From NCBI GenBank assembly GCA_947449695.1, contig CANFST010000032.1, positions 1 through 34,790 of the forward strand: DNA of 34,790 nt, in the 5' to 3' direction. This stretch comes from Chitinophagales bacterium (lineage in GTDB: Bacteria > Bacteroidota > Bacteroidia > Chitinophagales > CAIODY01). Position 1 is the stretch's first letter. The number at the start of each line of letters is the position of its first letter. The notes under the pieces were generated by a model. That model worked only from the letters and a program-made list of their open reading frames with translations. It had not been told where the DNA came from and did not search any database. Made by a program: the position numbers and the translations under genes. Below, in pieces: positions 8,803-16,198 of this stretch.

Positions 8803-9663
8803 ATGCATATCCGACATCCAAATATGGCTATTGCAAAAAGCCATCGTGAAAATCCTTTTTTCAAATTGTTTGAAACTGATTCGAATGAAGCCATGCTGCC
8901 TATTATCAATCAACTAATAAGAAAAAATGCAAATAAAATCAACCCAAAAATATTGTGGTTTGATGAAGCAAAAAATGATTTCAGAAGTGTGATTGAATTT
9001 TGTGGCATCAAACAACATGCAAAGCAAAATGGTGTGGAATATCCTGATTTATTTGTGTTCACTAATGATGAAGAACAAAAAGATTTCGGTCGGTTTATTT
9101 TATCGGTGGGCGATGTTTTCAATTATGATACAGCCACACAAAAACAAAGTGCTACCATCATCAACGTGCAGCACTTAAAATTTTCAGATGCATTGGCTTA
9201 CATGGTGCATCAGGATTATAATCCAACCGAAATAAGAAATGCTTATCGTATGCATGCAGTGGTGTATGAATTTGAAATTAAAGTAGATGAGCAAACGCAA
9301 AAAGTGCCTGTAATTTATTTTCATTTGCGCCACACCACTTTGGTTTCAGCCATTTTGTATGAATTTGATTTCAATGTTACCCATTGGGTTTCGGTAAGAA
9401 AAGAGCATCCGAAAAATTTAATAAGTGCTACTACTTTTTTGCCTTTTCATCAGCGCAATACTTTGCAATATGCCATTATCAACTGCCCGTTTGCGCCTTA
9501 TGAATTTGGTAAACCAAAAACAAAAAAATGGATACGCCGAAAATTATTTTTCAAACCTGAAAATGTATTGCACACATTTCATGATTGGACTTTAAACAAA
9601 CCTATACAAGTCATCAATTTAAAAAACGAACCCACTTTTATTCAGGCGATAAATTATGTGTAA
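8803..9663 (+). CDS. Hypothetical protein of the AAA/WYL operon
   Basis: A 286-residue soluble protein with no signal peptide and no family I recognise. It has mixed alpha/beta composition, a run of strands in the centre (MHAVVYEFEIKVDE, VPVIYFHLRHTTLV) and a basic KPKTKKWIRRKLFF segment near the C-terminus that could contact nucleic acid or membrane. An ATG at 8824 is an alternative start. The spacing of 3 bases from the small membrane protein and the 8-base overlap with the next gene place it firmly in the operon. Possible roles as substrate adaptor or effector are speculation. Confidence 0.75.
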   Translation: MHIRHPNMAIAKSHRENPFFKLFETDSNEAMLPIINQLIRKNANKINPKILWFDEAKNDFRSVIEFCGIKQHAKQNGVEYPDLFVFTNDEEQKDFGRFILSVGDVFNYDTATQKQSATIINVQHLKFSDALAYMVHQDYNPTEIRNAYRMHAVVYEFEIKVDEQTQKVPVIYFHLRHTTLVSAILYEFDFNVTHWVSVRKEHPKNLISATTFLPFHQRNTLQYAIINCPFAPYEFGKPKTKKWIRRKLFFKPENVLHTFHDWTLNKPIQVINLKNEPTFIQAINYV

Positions 9664-10156
9664 AAACAAAACGATGCTCAATTTTAAAATAGAAAAAGCA
9701 ATCGAAACCGATGTTGAACAAATCATTCAACTATGGATTCAATTGATGCAACTGCATCAAACATTTGGCACAAGCTGTTTTTCGGGATTTGAAAAATTTC
9801 AGCAAGATTATGAAACGTTAATGCAAGCCAGAATTGTTACCAACGATAATGCTGTTTTAGTAGCAAAGGCTGATGGCAAAGTAGTTGGTTTTGTTACTGC
9901 CGAAATTTCCACTTCGGTTTTTTCGGAAAGCAACAACGAGATAATGCTTTGCAAAGTGGATGACATTATGATAGATGAAAATTTTAGGCGTCAAAAAATT
10001 GGCTATGCTTTAATTGATAATTTAAAAGATTGGGCTGCCCGATTTGATGCTTACAGCATTGAACTAAAAGTGTTTGCAAATAACAAAGAAGGTTTGTTGT
10101 TTTATAATGCTTTAGGTTTTGAAGAAACTTTTAAAACCATGCGATTGAATTTTTAA
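9656..10156 (+). CDS. GNAT-family N-acetyltransferase
   Basis: A 166-residue protein with the GNAT layout: an N-terminal IEKAIETDVEQIIQLW segment, the central strand VDDIMIDENFR, the acetyl-CoA loop RRQKIGYAL (R-x-x-x-I-G-x-A), and the C-terminal NKEGLLFYNALGFEE. The ATG at 9656 overlaps the stop of the preceding gene by 8 bases (ATGTGTAA); an in-frame ATG at 9674 would give a more typical N-terminus and may be the true start. The acceptor is unknown. Its place in the operon suggests modification of a partner protein or small molecule, but GNAT genes also occur as passengers. Confidence 0.85.
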   Translation: MCKNKTMLNFKIEKAIETDVEQIIQLWIQLMQLHQTFGTSCFSGFEKFQQDYETLMQARIVTNDNAVLVAKADGKVVGFVTAEISTSVFSESNNEIMLCKVDDIMIDENFRRQKIGYALIDNLKDWAARFDAYSIELKVFANNKEGLLFYNALGFEETFKTMRLNF

Positions 10157-10226
10157 ACAAAAAAAATCAATCAGATTAGGATATGACAAATTCGTTTTGT
10201 AGATTTAAATTTAAAAACAAAAAAAT

Positions 10227-10973
10227 ATGCCACAACACAAATTTTTAAACGTTGACTTTGGACAACCTTATCCAAACATCGCTTCAGCACAGGGTTTTGT
10301 AGCTGAAAATGCAATTTTGAAAACCACACCTTATAGGCCAGAGGTAATGATTATTGGAACATTTAACCCAGATGATGGTAATGGAGCAGACTTTTTTTAC
10401 GGCAGAAACAGAAATTATTTATGGAGAATTTTTCAAAATTTTGCAAACAATGCTAATGTATTAAATGGACCTGCTGATGGTGTTCCAGCAATAGGTCAAA
10501 TTTTTGAACTGTGCAAAAAATTCAAATTATCCTTTGCGGATTTGATAACTAAAACTAAAGCGGAAACAATAGGTTACAAAGATGATAAATTGAACCGATT
10601 GTGTAGGCAAGGATTAATTGAAAATAGTGTTCAAGAAATAGCAAAATATATTTGTGCAACTGAATCAATAAAATATGTGTATTTCACAACTAAAAATGAA
10701 AATTTAAGATGTCTTTGGCAGCTTTGGTTAAACATTGAAACATTAGTCCATGTTGAAAGAAATGATGTTGAATTCGGCTCAATTTTAACTCCAAGTGGAA
10801 TGGGTGGAGTAGATAATTTCGATGGCTTGCATAGAGCTGCAACAATTGCAAGATATTGGGTTTGGGTAAACCATCCAGCTCCACCACATATTCCACCATT
10901 CATAAATGTTGGCTACACTCATTTAAATCATGAATGGTTGATACAATGTGGTGTTAATCCAAATAACTTTTAA
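10227..10973 (+). CDS. Uracil-DNA glycosylase-superfamily-like protein
   Basis: The 248-residue protein has two motifs in the order and spacing of the UDG/Mug superfamily. Residues 42-69 hold IIGTFNP, then FFYGRNRNYLWRIF, equivalent to the G-x-N-P water-activating loop and the Y-x-x-x-x-N-x-F-W segment. Residues 187-194 hold LTPSGMGG, resembling the PNPSG DNA-intercalating loop of Mug. Between them are helices and a strand (YVYFTTKN), as in the fold. The first motif has Thr-Phe before Asn-Pro. I infer a base-excision glycosylase or relative, perhaps acting on modified foreign DNA, given the nuclease and helicase genes downstream. The start follows an A-rich leader after a 70-base gap, so it may have its own promoter. 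Confidence 0.6.
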   Translation: MPQHKFLNVDFGQPYPNIASAQGFVAENAILKTTPYRPEVMIIGTFNPDDGNGADFFYGRNRNYLWRIFQNFANNANVLNGPADGVPAIGQIFELCKKFKLSFADLITKTKAETIGYKDDKLNRLCRQGLIENSVQEIAKYICATESIKYVYFTTKNENLRCLWQLWLNIETLVHVERNDVEFGSILTPSGMGGVDNFDGLHRAATIARYWVWVNHPAPPHIPPFINVGYTHLNHEWLIQCGVNPNNF

Positions 10974-10979
10974 TTCTCA

Positions 10980-11000
10980 CAGTGCAAATACACTGCACTG
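10980..11000 (+). terminator. Perfect 7-bp hairpin between two island genes
   Basis: CAGTGCA (10980-10986) and TGCACTG (10994-11000) are perfect inverted repeats around a 7-base loop, starting 6 bases after the glycosylase-like gene's stop. The following bases are T-rich (GTTGTTGTTTTCTTTG) but not a pure T run, so it may be a weak intrinsic terminator, an attenuator or an operator for the next gene, which begins 26 bases on. Confidence 0.4.
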
Positions 11001-11026
11001 CGTTGTTGTTTTCTTTGTTGTGTAAA

Positions 11027-11368
11027 ATGAAAACGAAATTTATGGTTGAACAGGAAGTTTTAAAATACCTAAAAAGGAAATTCAAATTTGAAATCAAAAA
11101 AGACGATTTCTTTTGCGATTTATTTATCCTTGCCAAAGTCAAGAAAAACAAAACTTCAATTGTTGAGGAAGTTTTAAGGGAAACCAAACCTCAATCGGAT
11201 GGCTTATCATCAAACGAAATTGATTTGGTTTATTTTTTTATGATACTTGAACAAGATTTTAAAGTTATAATTTCCGATAAAGAATTTGGAAAAGTGAAAC
11301 AAGTAAAACACATCATTAAAATTTTAGAAAGAAAAAAACAACTACAACCAAAGGCAAGAAAATTTTAA
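11027..11368 (+). CDS. Acyl-carrier-protein-like small protein without the phosphopantetheine serine
   Basis: A 113-residue protein; the ATG at 11027 is chosen over an upstream in-frame GTG (10982) that would run through the hairpin. Residues 57-95 follow the ACP helix II-III pattern: DGLSSNEIDLVYFFMILEQD, then FKVIISDKEF and a V-K-H-I-I-K-I-L-E helix. This aligns without gaps to the ACP stretch D-S-L-D-x-V-E-x-x-M-x-L-E-E-x-F. The residue at the ACP serine position is Glu64, so 4'-phosphopantetheine attachment there is not expected; Ser61/Ser62 lie two to three residues earlier. DUF1493-type proteins are similar. I infer an ACP-fold adaptor, but the resemblance is judged by eye. Confidence 0.55.
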   Translation: MKTKFMVEQEVLKYLKRKFKFEIKKDDFFCDLFILAKVKKNKTSIVEEVLRETKPQSDGLSSNEIDLVYFFMILEQDFKVIISDKEFGKVKQVKHIIKILERKKQLQPKARKF

Positions 11369-11395
11369 GTTTGTCAAACATCATTTCTCTACATC

Positions 11396-12418
11396 ATGCC
11401 CAACAAAAAATCAAATGCTATCACCAAGCCCGATGTGAATCTATTTAAAGAACTTTCGCAACTGATTGAACAAAGCCAGCAGCAAGTAGTTTCGCAGGTT
11501 AATAGTACGCTTACTTTATTATTTTGGCAAGTAGGCAATCGTATTAACAACGAAATTTTAAAAAACAAACGAGCTGATTATGGAAAGCAAATTGTGGCGA
11601 CACTGTCGGCACAATTGGAAAAATCTTACGGCAGAAATTTTACCGAGAAGAATGTAAGACGTATGATGCAGTTTGCCGCACAATTTGCCGATTTTGAAAT
11701 TGTCGTGCCACTGGCACGACAATTAAGTTGGTCGCATTTTACAATTCTTATTCCTCTTAAAAACCAAGAAGCAAAAGTATTCTATGCTCAAAAAGCTGCA
11801 ACGGAACAACTTGGGAAAAGAGATTTACGAAAACAAATTGCAACAAAAACTTTTGAGCGAACTGCCATTGCAAATTTACAAATCGCTGCCAATCCCACTA
11901 TTGGTAATACTTTTAAAGACCCTTACTTTTTAGACTTTTTAGGATTGAAAAACACTTATCTGGAAAAAGATTTGGAGCAAGCAATTTTAAGAGAATTGGA
12001 ATCATTTATTTTAGAATTGGGAACTGGATTTGCTTTTGTTGAACGTCAAAAAAGAATGATAATTGATGGCGAAGATTTTAGTTTAGATTTATTATTTTAT
12101 CATCGCAATCTGAAACGCTTAGTGGCAGTTGAATTAAAGCTGGGCAAGTTTGAAGCCAAGCACAAAGGGCAAATGGAATTATATTTAAAATGGTTGGATA
12201 GGTATGAAAAACGAGAAGGTGAATTGCCGCCAGTTGGCTTAATCCTTTGTGCCGAAAGCAAAAGAGAGCAAATAGAATTATTAGAGATGCACAAAGATGG
12301 AATAATGGTGGCAGAATATTTAACCGAGTTGCCGCCCAAAAAAGAATTAGAAAGAAAAATACATTCCATTTTGATAGAGGCGAAAGAAAGAATGGAACGA
12401 ACTAAATTGTTAAAATAA
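11396..12418 (+). CDS. DUF1016 (YhcG-type) PD-(D/E)XK nuclease
   Basis: The 340-residue protein shows the two parts of the DUF1016 family. The N-terminal helical region has LLFWQVGNRI, YGKQIVATLS, the NFTEKNVRRMMQFA stretch and LSWSHF (110-115). The C-terminal nuclease domain has Asp231 (FSLDLLFYHR) and Glu246-x-Lys248 (VAVELKLGKF) as the PD-(D/E)XK active site. Length and motif order are typical and the site looks intact. The family is found with restriction and other defence genes and as solitary genes; its biological role is not settled. It lies 27 bases after the ACP-like gene and 11 bases before the helicase, so it is probably co-transcribed with the helicase. Confidence 0.92.
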   Translation: MPNKKSNAITKPDVNLFKELSQLIEQSQQQVVSQVNSTLTLLFWQVGNRINNEILKNKRADYGKQIVATLSAQLEKSYGRNFTEKNVRRMMQFAAQFADFEIVVPLARQLSWSHFTILIPLKNQEAKVFYAQKAATEQLGKRDLRKQIATKTFERTAIANLQIAANPTIGNTFKDPYFLDFLGLKNTYLEKDLEQAILRELESFILELGTGFAFVERQKRMIIDGEDFSLDLLFYHRNLKRLVAVELKLGKFEAKHKGQMELYLKWLDRYEKREGELPPVGLILCAESKREQIELLEMHKDGIMVAEYLTELPPKKELERKIHSILIEAKERMERTKLLK

Positions 12419-12429
12419 AAAATCAAAGA

Positions 12430-12498
12430 ATGAATCTCACCGACACAAAAAAACTCAAGAACGAATACGACAATAAATTTCGTAGCGAATATCAATTG
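12430..12498 (+). repeat. Intact member of the 69-bp helicase-start duplication
   Basis: This stretch, the first 23 codons of the helicase gene, is repeated at 5668-5736 in the same orientation with 63 of 69 bases identical. Upstream of the two ATGs I see no clear extended similarity, and downstream similarity stops abruptly after CAATTG. The pair brackets a segment of roughly 6.7 kb. Confidence 0.85.
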
Positions 12499-15400
12499 CT
12501 GAATGAGCAACAAAAGTTAGCGGTGGACACTATCGAAGGACCAGTGCTGGTTGTAGCAGGGCCGGGTACTGGTAAAACACAAATCATTGCAGCTCGAATT
12601 GCCAATATTTTAGCAAGTGGGGTGGATGCAAAACCACACAATATTTTGTGTTTGACGTACACCGATGCAGGCGCAATTGCCATGCGTAAACGCTTGTTAG
12701 ATTTCATCGGCCCTGTGGCGCACAAAGTGAATATTCACACTTTTCATGCTTTTTGTAATGATGTGATTCAAAATCATCCACAGTTTTTTTTGAAGAGAGA
12801 TAGCGAACCTGTAAGTGATTTAGAGTTGGCGGAAATCTATCATGAAATAATTGATGAATTGCCTGAAGGGCACAGCCTGCGCCGCTTGAAAGGCGAAATT
12901 TATTACGAAGCCAATCGTTTGAAATCATTGTTTTCATTAATGAAAAAAGAAGATTGGTCGGTTGAGAAAATCAATTCAGAAGTTGAAAAATACATGGCTG
13001 ATTTGCCTTTGAGAGAGGAATACATCTGCAAACGAGCAACAGGAAATTTCAAAAAAGGTGATGTAAGAACAGATAAAATTCAGGTGGAAATTGACAAAAT
13101 GAATTTACTGAAAGACGGAGCAAATTTGTTTGAAAAATTTGATGCAAAAATGAAAGCCCGAGCTCGTTATGATTATGACGATATGATTTTGTGGGTGATA
13201 AAAGCATTCAAAGAAAATCAAACTTTGTTGATGGAATATCAGGAGCGGTTTCAATATGTGTTGGTGGATGAATTTCAGGATACAAGCGGCTCACAGAAAG
13301 AAATTTTAGAATTGCTAATTGATTTTTGGGGCGAAAATGCCAACGTGTTTGTAGTGGGTGATGATGACCAAAGCATCTATGAATTTCAAGGTGCACGATT
13401 AGATAACATTGTAAATTTTTATGAAAAATTTGAAAGTACGATTAAGCCGATTGTGCTCACAAATAATTACAGAAGCACACAAAAAGTGTTGGATGCAGCC
13501 AAAGCAACGATTGATAATAATCAACAACGATTGATTCATCAAATCAAAAAAGATGGATTGGTATTGGATAAAAATTTGGTTGCTTCTAACCCAAAAATAA
13601 TTTCAGCAGAGGCGCCACAACCCAGAATTGTGGAGTATTTCAACAGCTTTCATGAAGAAGCAGATATTGTTTTGCAATTGGAAAAATTGCACCAGGCAAA
13701 TCAAAATTTAGCAGAAGTTGCTGTGTTGTATTCGCAACACAAACAAGCAGCGAACATCATCAAATTGTTGGAGAAAAAAGGAATTCCTTACAACGTAAAG
13801 AAAAAAGAAAACTTGCTGCAACTGCCATTGGTGCAGTATTTCATCATGGTGTTGGAATATTTACAAAAGGAAATTACCAAACCATTTAGTGGTGAAGAAT
13901 TGTTGTTTCACTTGATGCATTATCCTGCGTTGCAAATCAAACCGACTGATATTGCTTTGTTGAGTTGGCACATTTCACAAAAACCAAAAGCGGAAAAAAC
14001 TTTTTGGAGAATTGCGCTGGATAACTCTTTGGAATTGAGTTCGCTGAATTTGCAATCATCCAACAAAATCATTCAATTGGGAAATTGTTTGAACAAATGG
14101 TTGGGCGAAATGCAATCACTCACTTTGCCGATGTTGTTTGAAGATATTATCTATGACAGCGGAATTGTTGAACACATTTTGAATTCACCTACACGAATTT
14201 GGGATATGCAAGTGCTGAATTCCTTTTTCGATTTCATCAAAGAAGAATGCAGCAAAAAACCACGAATGCACGTGAAAGAATTTTTAGAAATGATTGATGA
14301 AATGCACGGCGAAAATTTGGAGTTGCCCATCACAAAAGTGGTGGCACAAGAAAATGGTGTGAACTTCATCACGGCTCATTCATCAAAGGGTTTGGAGTTT
14401 GAGTATGTTTATTTAATTGGTTGCACCAATGATTTTTGGGAGAAAAAACGTGGCATGAATAATCGGTTTGCGATGCCTGATAATTTAATTGGTGATGAAA
14501 AAATTAATGCCGAAGAATCGAGCAGAAGATTGTTTTATGTGGCGATTACAAGAGCGAAAAAATATTTGCAGGTTTCATATCCTGCAAAAGATGCAAAAGA
14601 AAAATTGAAGCAGGCATCGTTGTTCATTGCCGAAATTAAAGACCAATGTTTGTTTGAAAAAACCAACGTGAGTGAAGCGGAAGTGATGGAGCAAATCAAA
14701 TGGTCATTTGAGCCTGAACCGCCTGTGAATATTGAACTCTTGAAGAAAGAATTTTTAGAACAACGTTTGAAAAATTTCTCGTTGAGTGCTTCGGCGTTGA
14801 ATAAATATTTGAACTGCCCAGTGTCATTTTATTACGAAACAATTTTGCAAGTTCCATCTGCGCCAAATGATAGTATGGCGTTTGGAAATGCAGTGCATTA
14901 TGCGTTGGAAATGTTGTTTAAGGATATGCAATTGCATCCAAGTCATGAATTTGCACCAATTGAATTGGTGATAAAGAATTTTGAAAAGAGCATGTACAAG
15001 CAAGAAGAAGCATTTACTGAAAAACAATTTCCACGTCGACTAGAACTCGGCAGAAAATCTTTGACGGAATATTATAAGCATTACATCAACACATTTAACA
15101 AAACGGTGAGCATTGAAAAAATGATTACGAATATTGAAATTGATGGTGTGCCGATGAAAGGAAAAGTTGATAAAATAGAATTTGATGGTAACAACTGTAC
15201 GGTGATTGATTATAAAACGGGTAGCCCGAAACGCTCATTAACAGACAGTTTGGCGATGCCGAGCGATGAAAATCCGAAAGGCGGTGATTACTGGCGACAA
15301 ATGATTTTTTACAAATTGCTGATTGATAATTATCCGTTCAACGCTTGGAAAATGGTGGAAGGAATTTTTGATTTCATCGAAAAAAATGAAGACACCGATT

Positions 15401-15600
15401 CATTTGTGCGACACAAAGTTTTGATTACAGCTGATGATGTAAAATTTGTAAGAACGCAAATTAAAGACACTTACAGCAAAATTATGAACCACGAATTTGC
15501 ACAAGGTTGCAACGAAGAAAAATGTCAGTGGTGCAATTTCGTGAAGACGAATCGAGTAAATCGAAAACCAGAAAAAACAGATGAAGTAGTAACGATTTAA
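12430..15600 (+). CDS. UvrD/Rep-like ATP-dependent helicase with C-terminal RecB-type nuclease
   Basis: A 1056-residue SF1A helicase. It has Walker A GPGTGKTQ at 44-51, motif II VLVDEFQD at 277-284, motif III GDDDQSIYEFQGA, motif IV-like TNNYRS, motif V HSSKGLEFEYVYLIG and motif VI FYVAITRAKK from 702. The C-terminal 280 residues are a PD-(D/E)XK nuclease with VIDYKTG (Asp927, Lys929). Four Cys (796, 1027, 1032, 1035) are placed like the iron-sulfur staple of AddB and Cas4. It is thus a one-protein AddAB-like end-processing enzyme, widespread in Bacteroidota for DNA repair. Start confirmed by the duplicated 5' end. It sits directly after the DUF1016 nuclease and closes the island. Confidence 0.93.
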   Translation: MNLTDTKKLKNEYDNKFRSEYQLLNEQQKLAVDTIEGPVLVVAGPGTGKTQIIAARIANILASGVDAKPHNILCLTYTDAGAIAMRKRLLDFIGPVAHKVNIHTFHAFCNDVIQNHPQFFLKRDSEPVSDLELAEIYHEIIDELPEGHSLRRLKGEIYYEANRLKSLFSLMKKEDWSVEKINSEVEKYMADLPLREEYICKRATGNFKKGDVRTDKIQVEIDKMNLLKDGANLFEKFDAKMKARARYDYDDMILWVIKAFKENQTLLMEYQERFQYVLVDEFQDTSGSQKEILELLIDFWGENANVFVVGDDDQSIYEFQGARLDNIVNFYEKFESTIKPIVLTNNYRSTQKVLDAAKATIDNNQQRLIHQIKKDGLVLDKNLVASNPKIISAEAPQPRIVEYFNSFHEEADIVLQLEKLHQANQNLAEVAVLYSQHKQAANIIKLLEKKGIPYNVKKKENLLQLPLVQYFIMVLEYLQKEITKPFSGEELLFHLMHYPALQIKPTDIALLSWHISQKPKAEKTFWRIALDNSLELSSLNLQSSNKIIQLGNCLNKWLGEMQSLTLPMLFEDIIYDSGIVEHILNSPTRIWDMQVLNSFFDFIKEECSKKPRMHVKEFLEMIDEMHGENLELPITKVVAQENGVNFITAHSSKGLEFEYVYLIGCTNDFWEKKRGMNNRFAMPDNLIGDEKINAEESSRRLFYVAITRAKKYLQVSYPAKDAKEKLKQASLFIAEIKDQCLFEKTNVSEAEVMEQIKWSFEPEPPVNIELLKKEFLEQRLKNFSLSASALNKYLNCPVSFYYETILQVPSAPNDSMAFGNAVHYALEMLFKDMQLHPSHEFAPIELVIKNFEKSMYKQEEAFTEKQFPRRLELGRKSLTEYYKHYINTFNKTVSIEKMITNIEIDGVPMKGKVDKIEFDGNNCTVIDYKTGSPKRSLTDSLAMPSDENPKGGDYWRQMIFYKLLIDNYPFNAWKMVEGIFDFIEKNEDTDSFVRHKVLITADDVKFVRTQIKDTYSKIMNHEFAQGCNEEKCQWCNFVKTNRVNRKPEKTDEVVTI

Positions 15601-15609
15601 AAATGGAAA

Positions 15610-16101
15610 ATGAAAATAAAAAGCACAATAACCCTTTTTGTCATTACACTTTTTTTTGAATATTGCTCCACTCCACAGGGCTTTAATGGAGCTTCAAGTG
15701 ATATTGAAGATTCCAAAAAAAGAAGAATTTTTTTAGGTGAGTTTTTGTCAAAGGAAAACCCAATTATAATAAATGATTCTACAAGATTGACTTTGAAACA
15801 GATTTGGATTGAACAAACATGGAAACATGGTTCAAGTTCCAATAGCACAATTTCTCAAGAAGGATTTCAACTCTGTATAAATTCAACAGAAGAAAGTCTT
15901 AAAAAATATGACAAGGATTGGACAATAGAAAATTCATTTACCAACTCTTTAAACCCAAGCAGCAAAATTTCTTTAGTTGGAAATATTGATAGTTTAACTG
16001 CATTTAGTGATACGATAAAATATAAAATTGTAAAGGGAAGCCCTTCATTAAGCGATTCATTAATTGTGATTGGAAAGTTTATTTTAGTACGGAAGAAATA
16101 A
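15610..16101 (+). CDS. Hypothetical exported protein
   Basis: A 163-residue protein with a hydrophobic N-terminus (residues 3-18) followed by Cys19 in LFFEYCST. This could be a lipoprotein signal, although the residues just before the Cys are not a classical lipobox. The rest is polar and Ser/Asn-rich with a C-terminal strand pattern (DSLIVIGKFILVRK). It begins 9 bases after the helicase stop and may be read through from it. I recognise no family. Confidence 0.65.
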   Translation: MKIKSTITLFVITLFFEYCSTPQGFNGASSDIEDSKKRRIFLGEFLSKENPIIINDSTRLTLKQIWIEQTWKHGSSSNSTISQEGFQLCINSTEESLKKYDKDWTIENSFTNSLNPSSKISLVGNIDSLTAFSDTIKYKIVKGSPSLSDSLIVIGKFILVRKK

Positions 16102-16198
16102 AAATTTTCAACTTGTCATTTTCTTGTTGCAACTCATCGTTGGGGGAAATTTATTTTGGGAAGGTAAAAATATTGCAGCAGAGAAAAAGTCAGGAAGA

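Noticed and set aside
5668-12498. A classical integrative element or transposon
   Set aside because: I see no integrase, transposase, terminal inverted repeats or tRNA target; only the 69-bp direct repeat marks the borders.
16102-16198. A terminator or small RNA between convergent genes
   Set aside because: I found no stable stem with a T tract and no promoter in this short gap.
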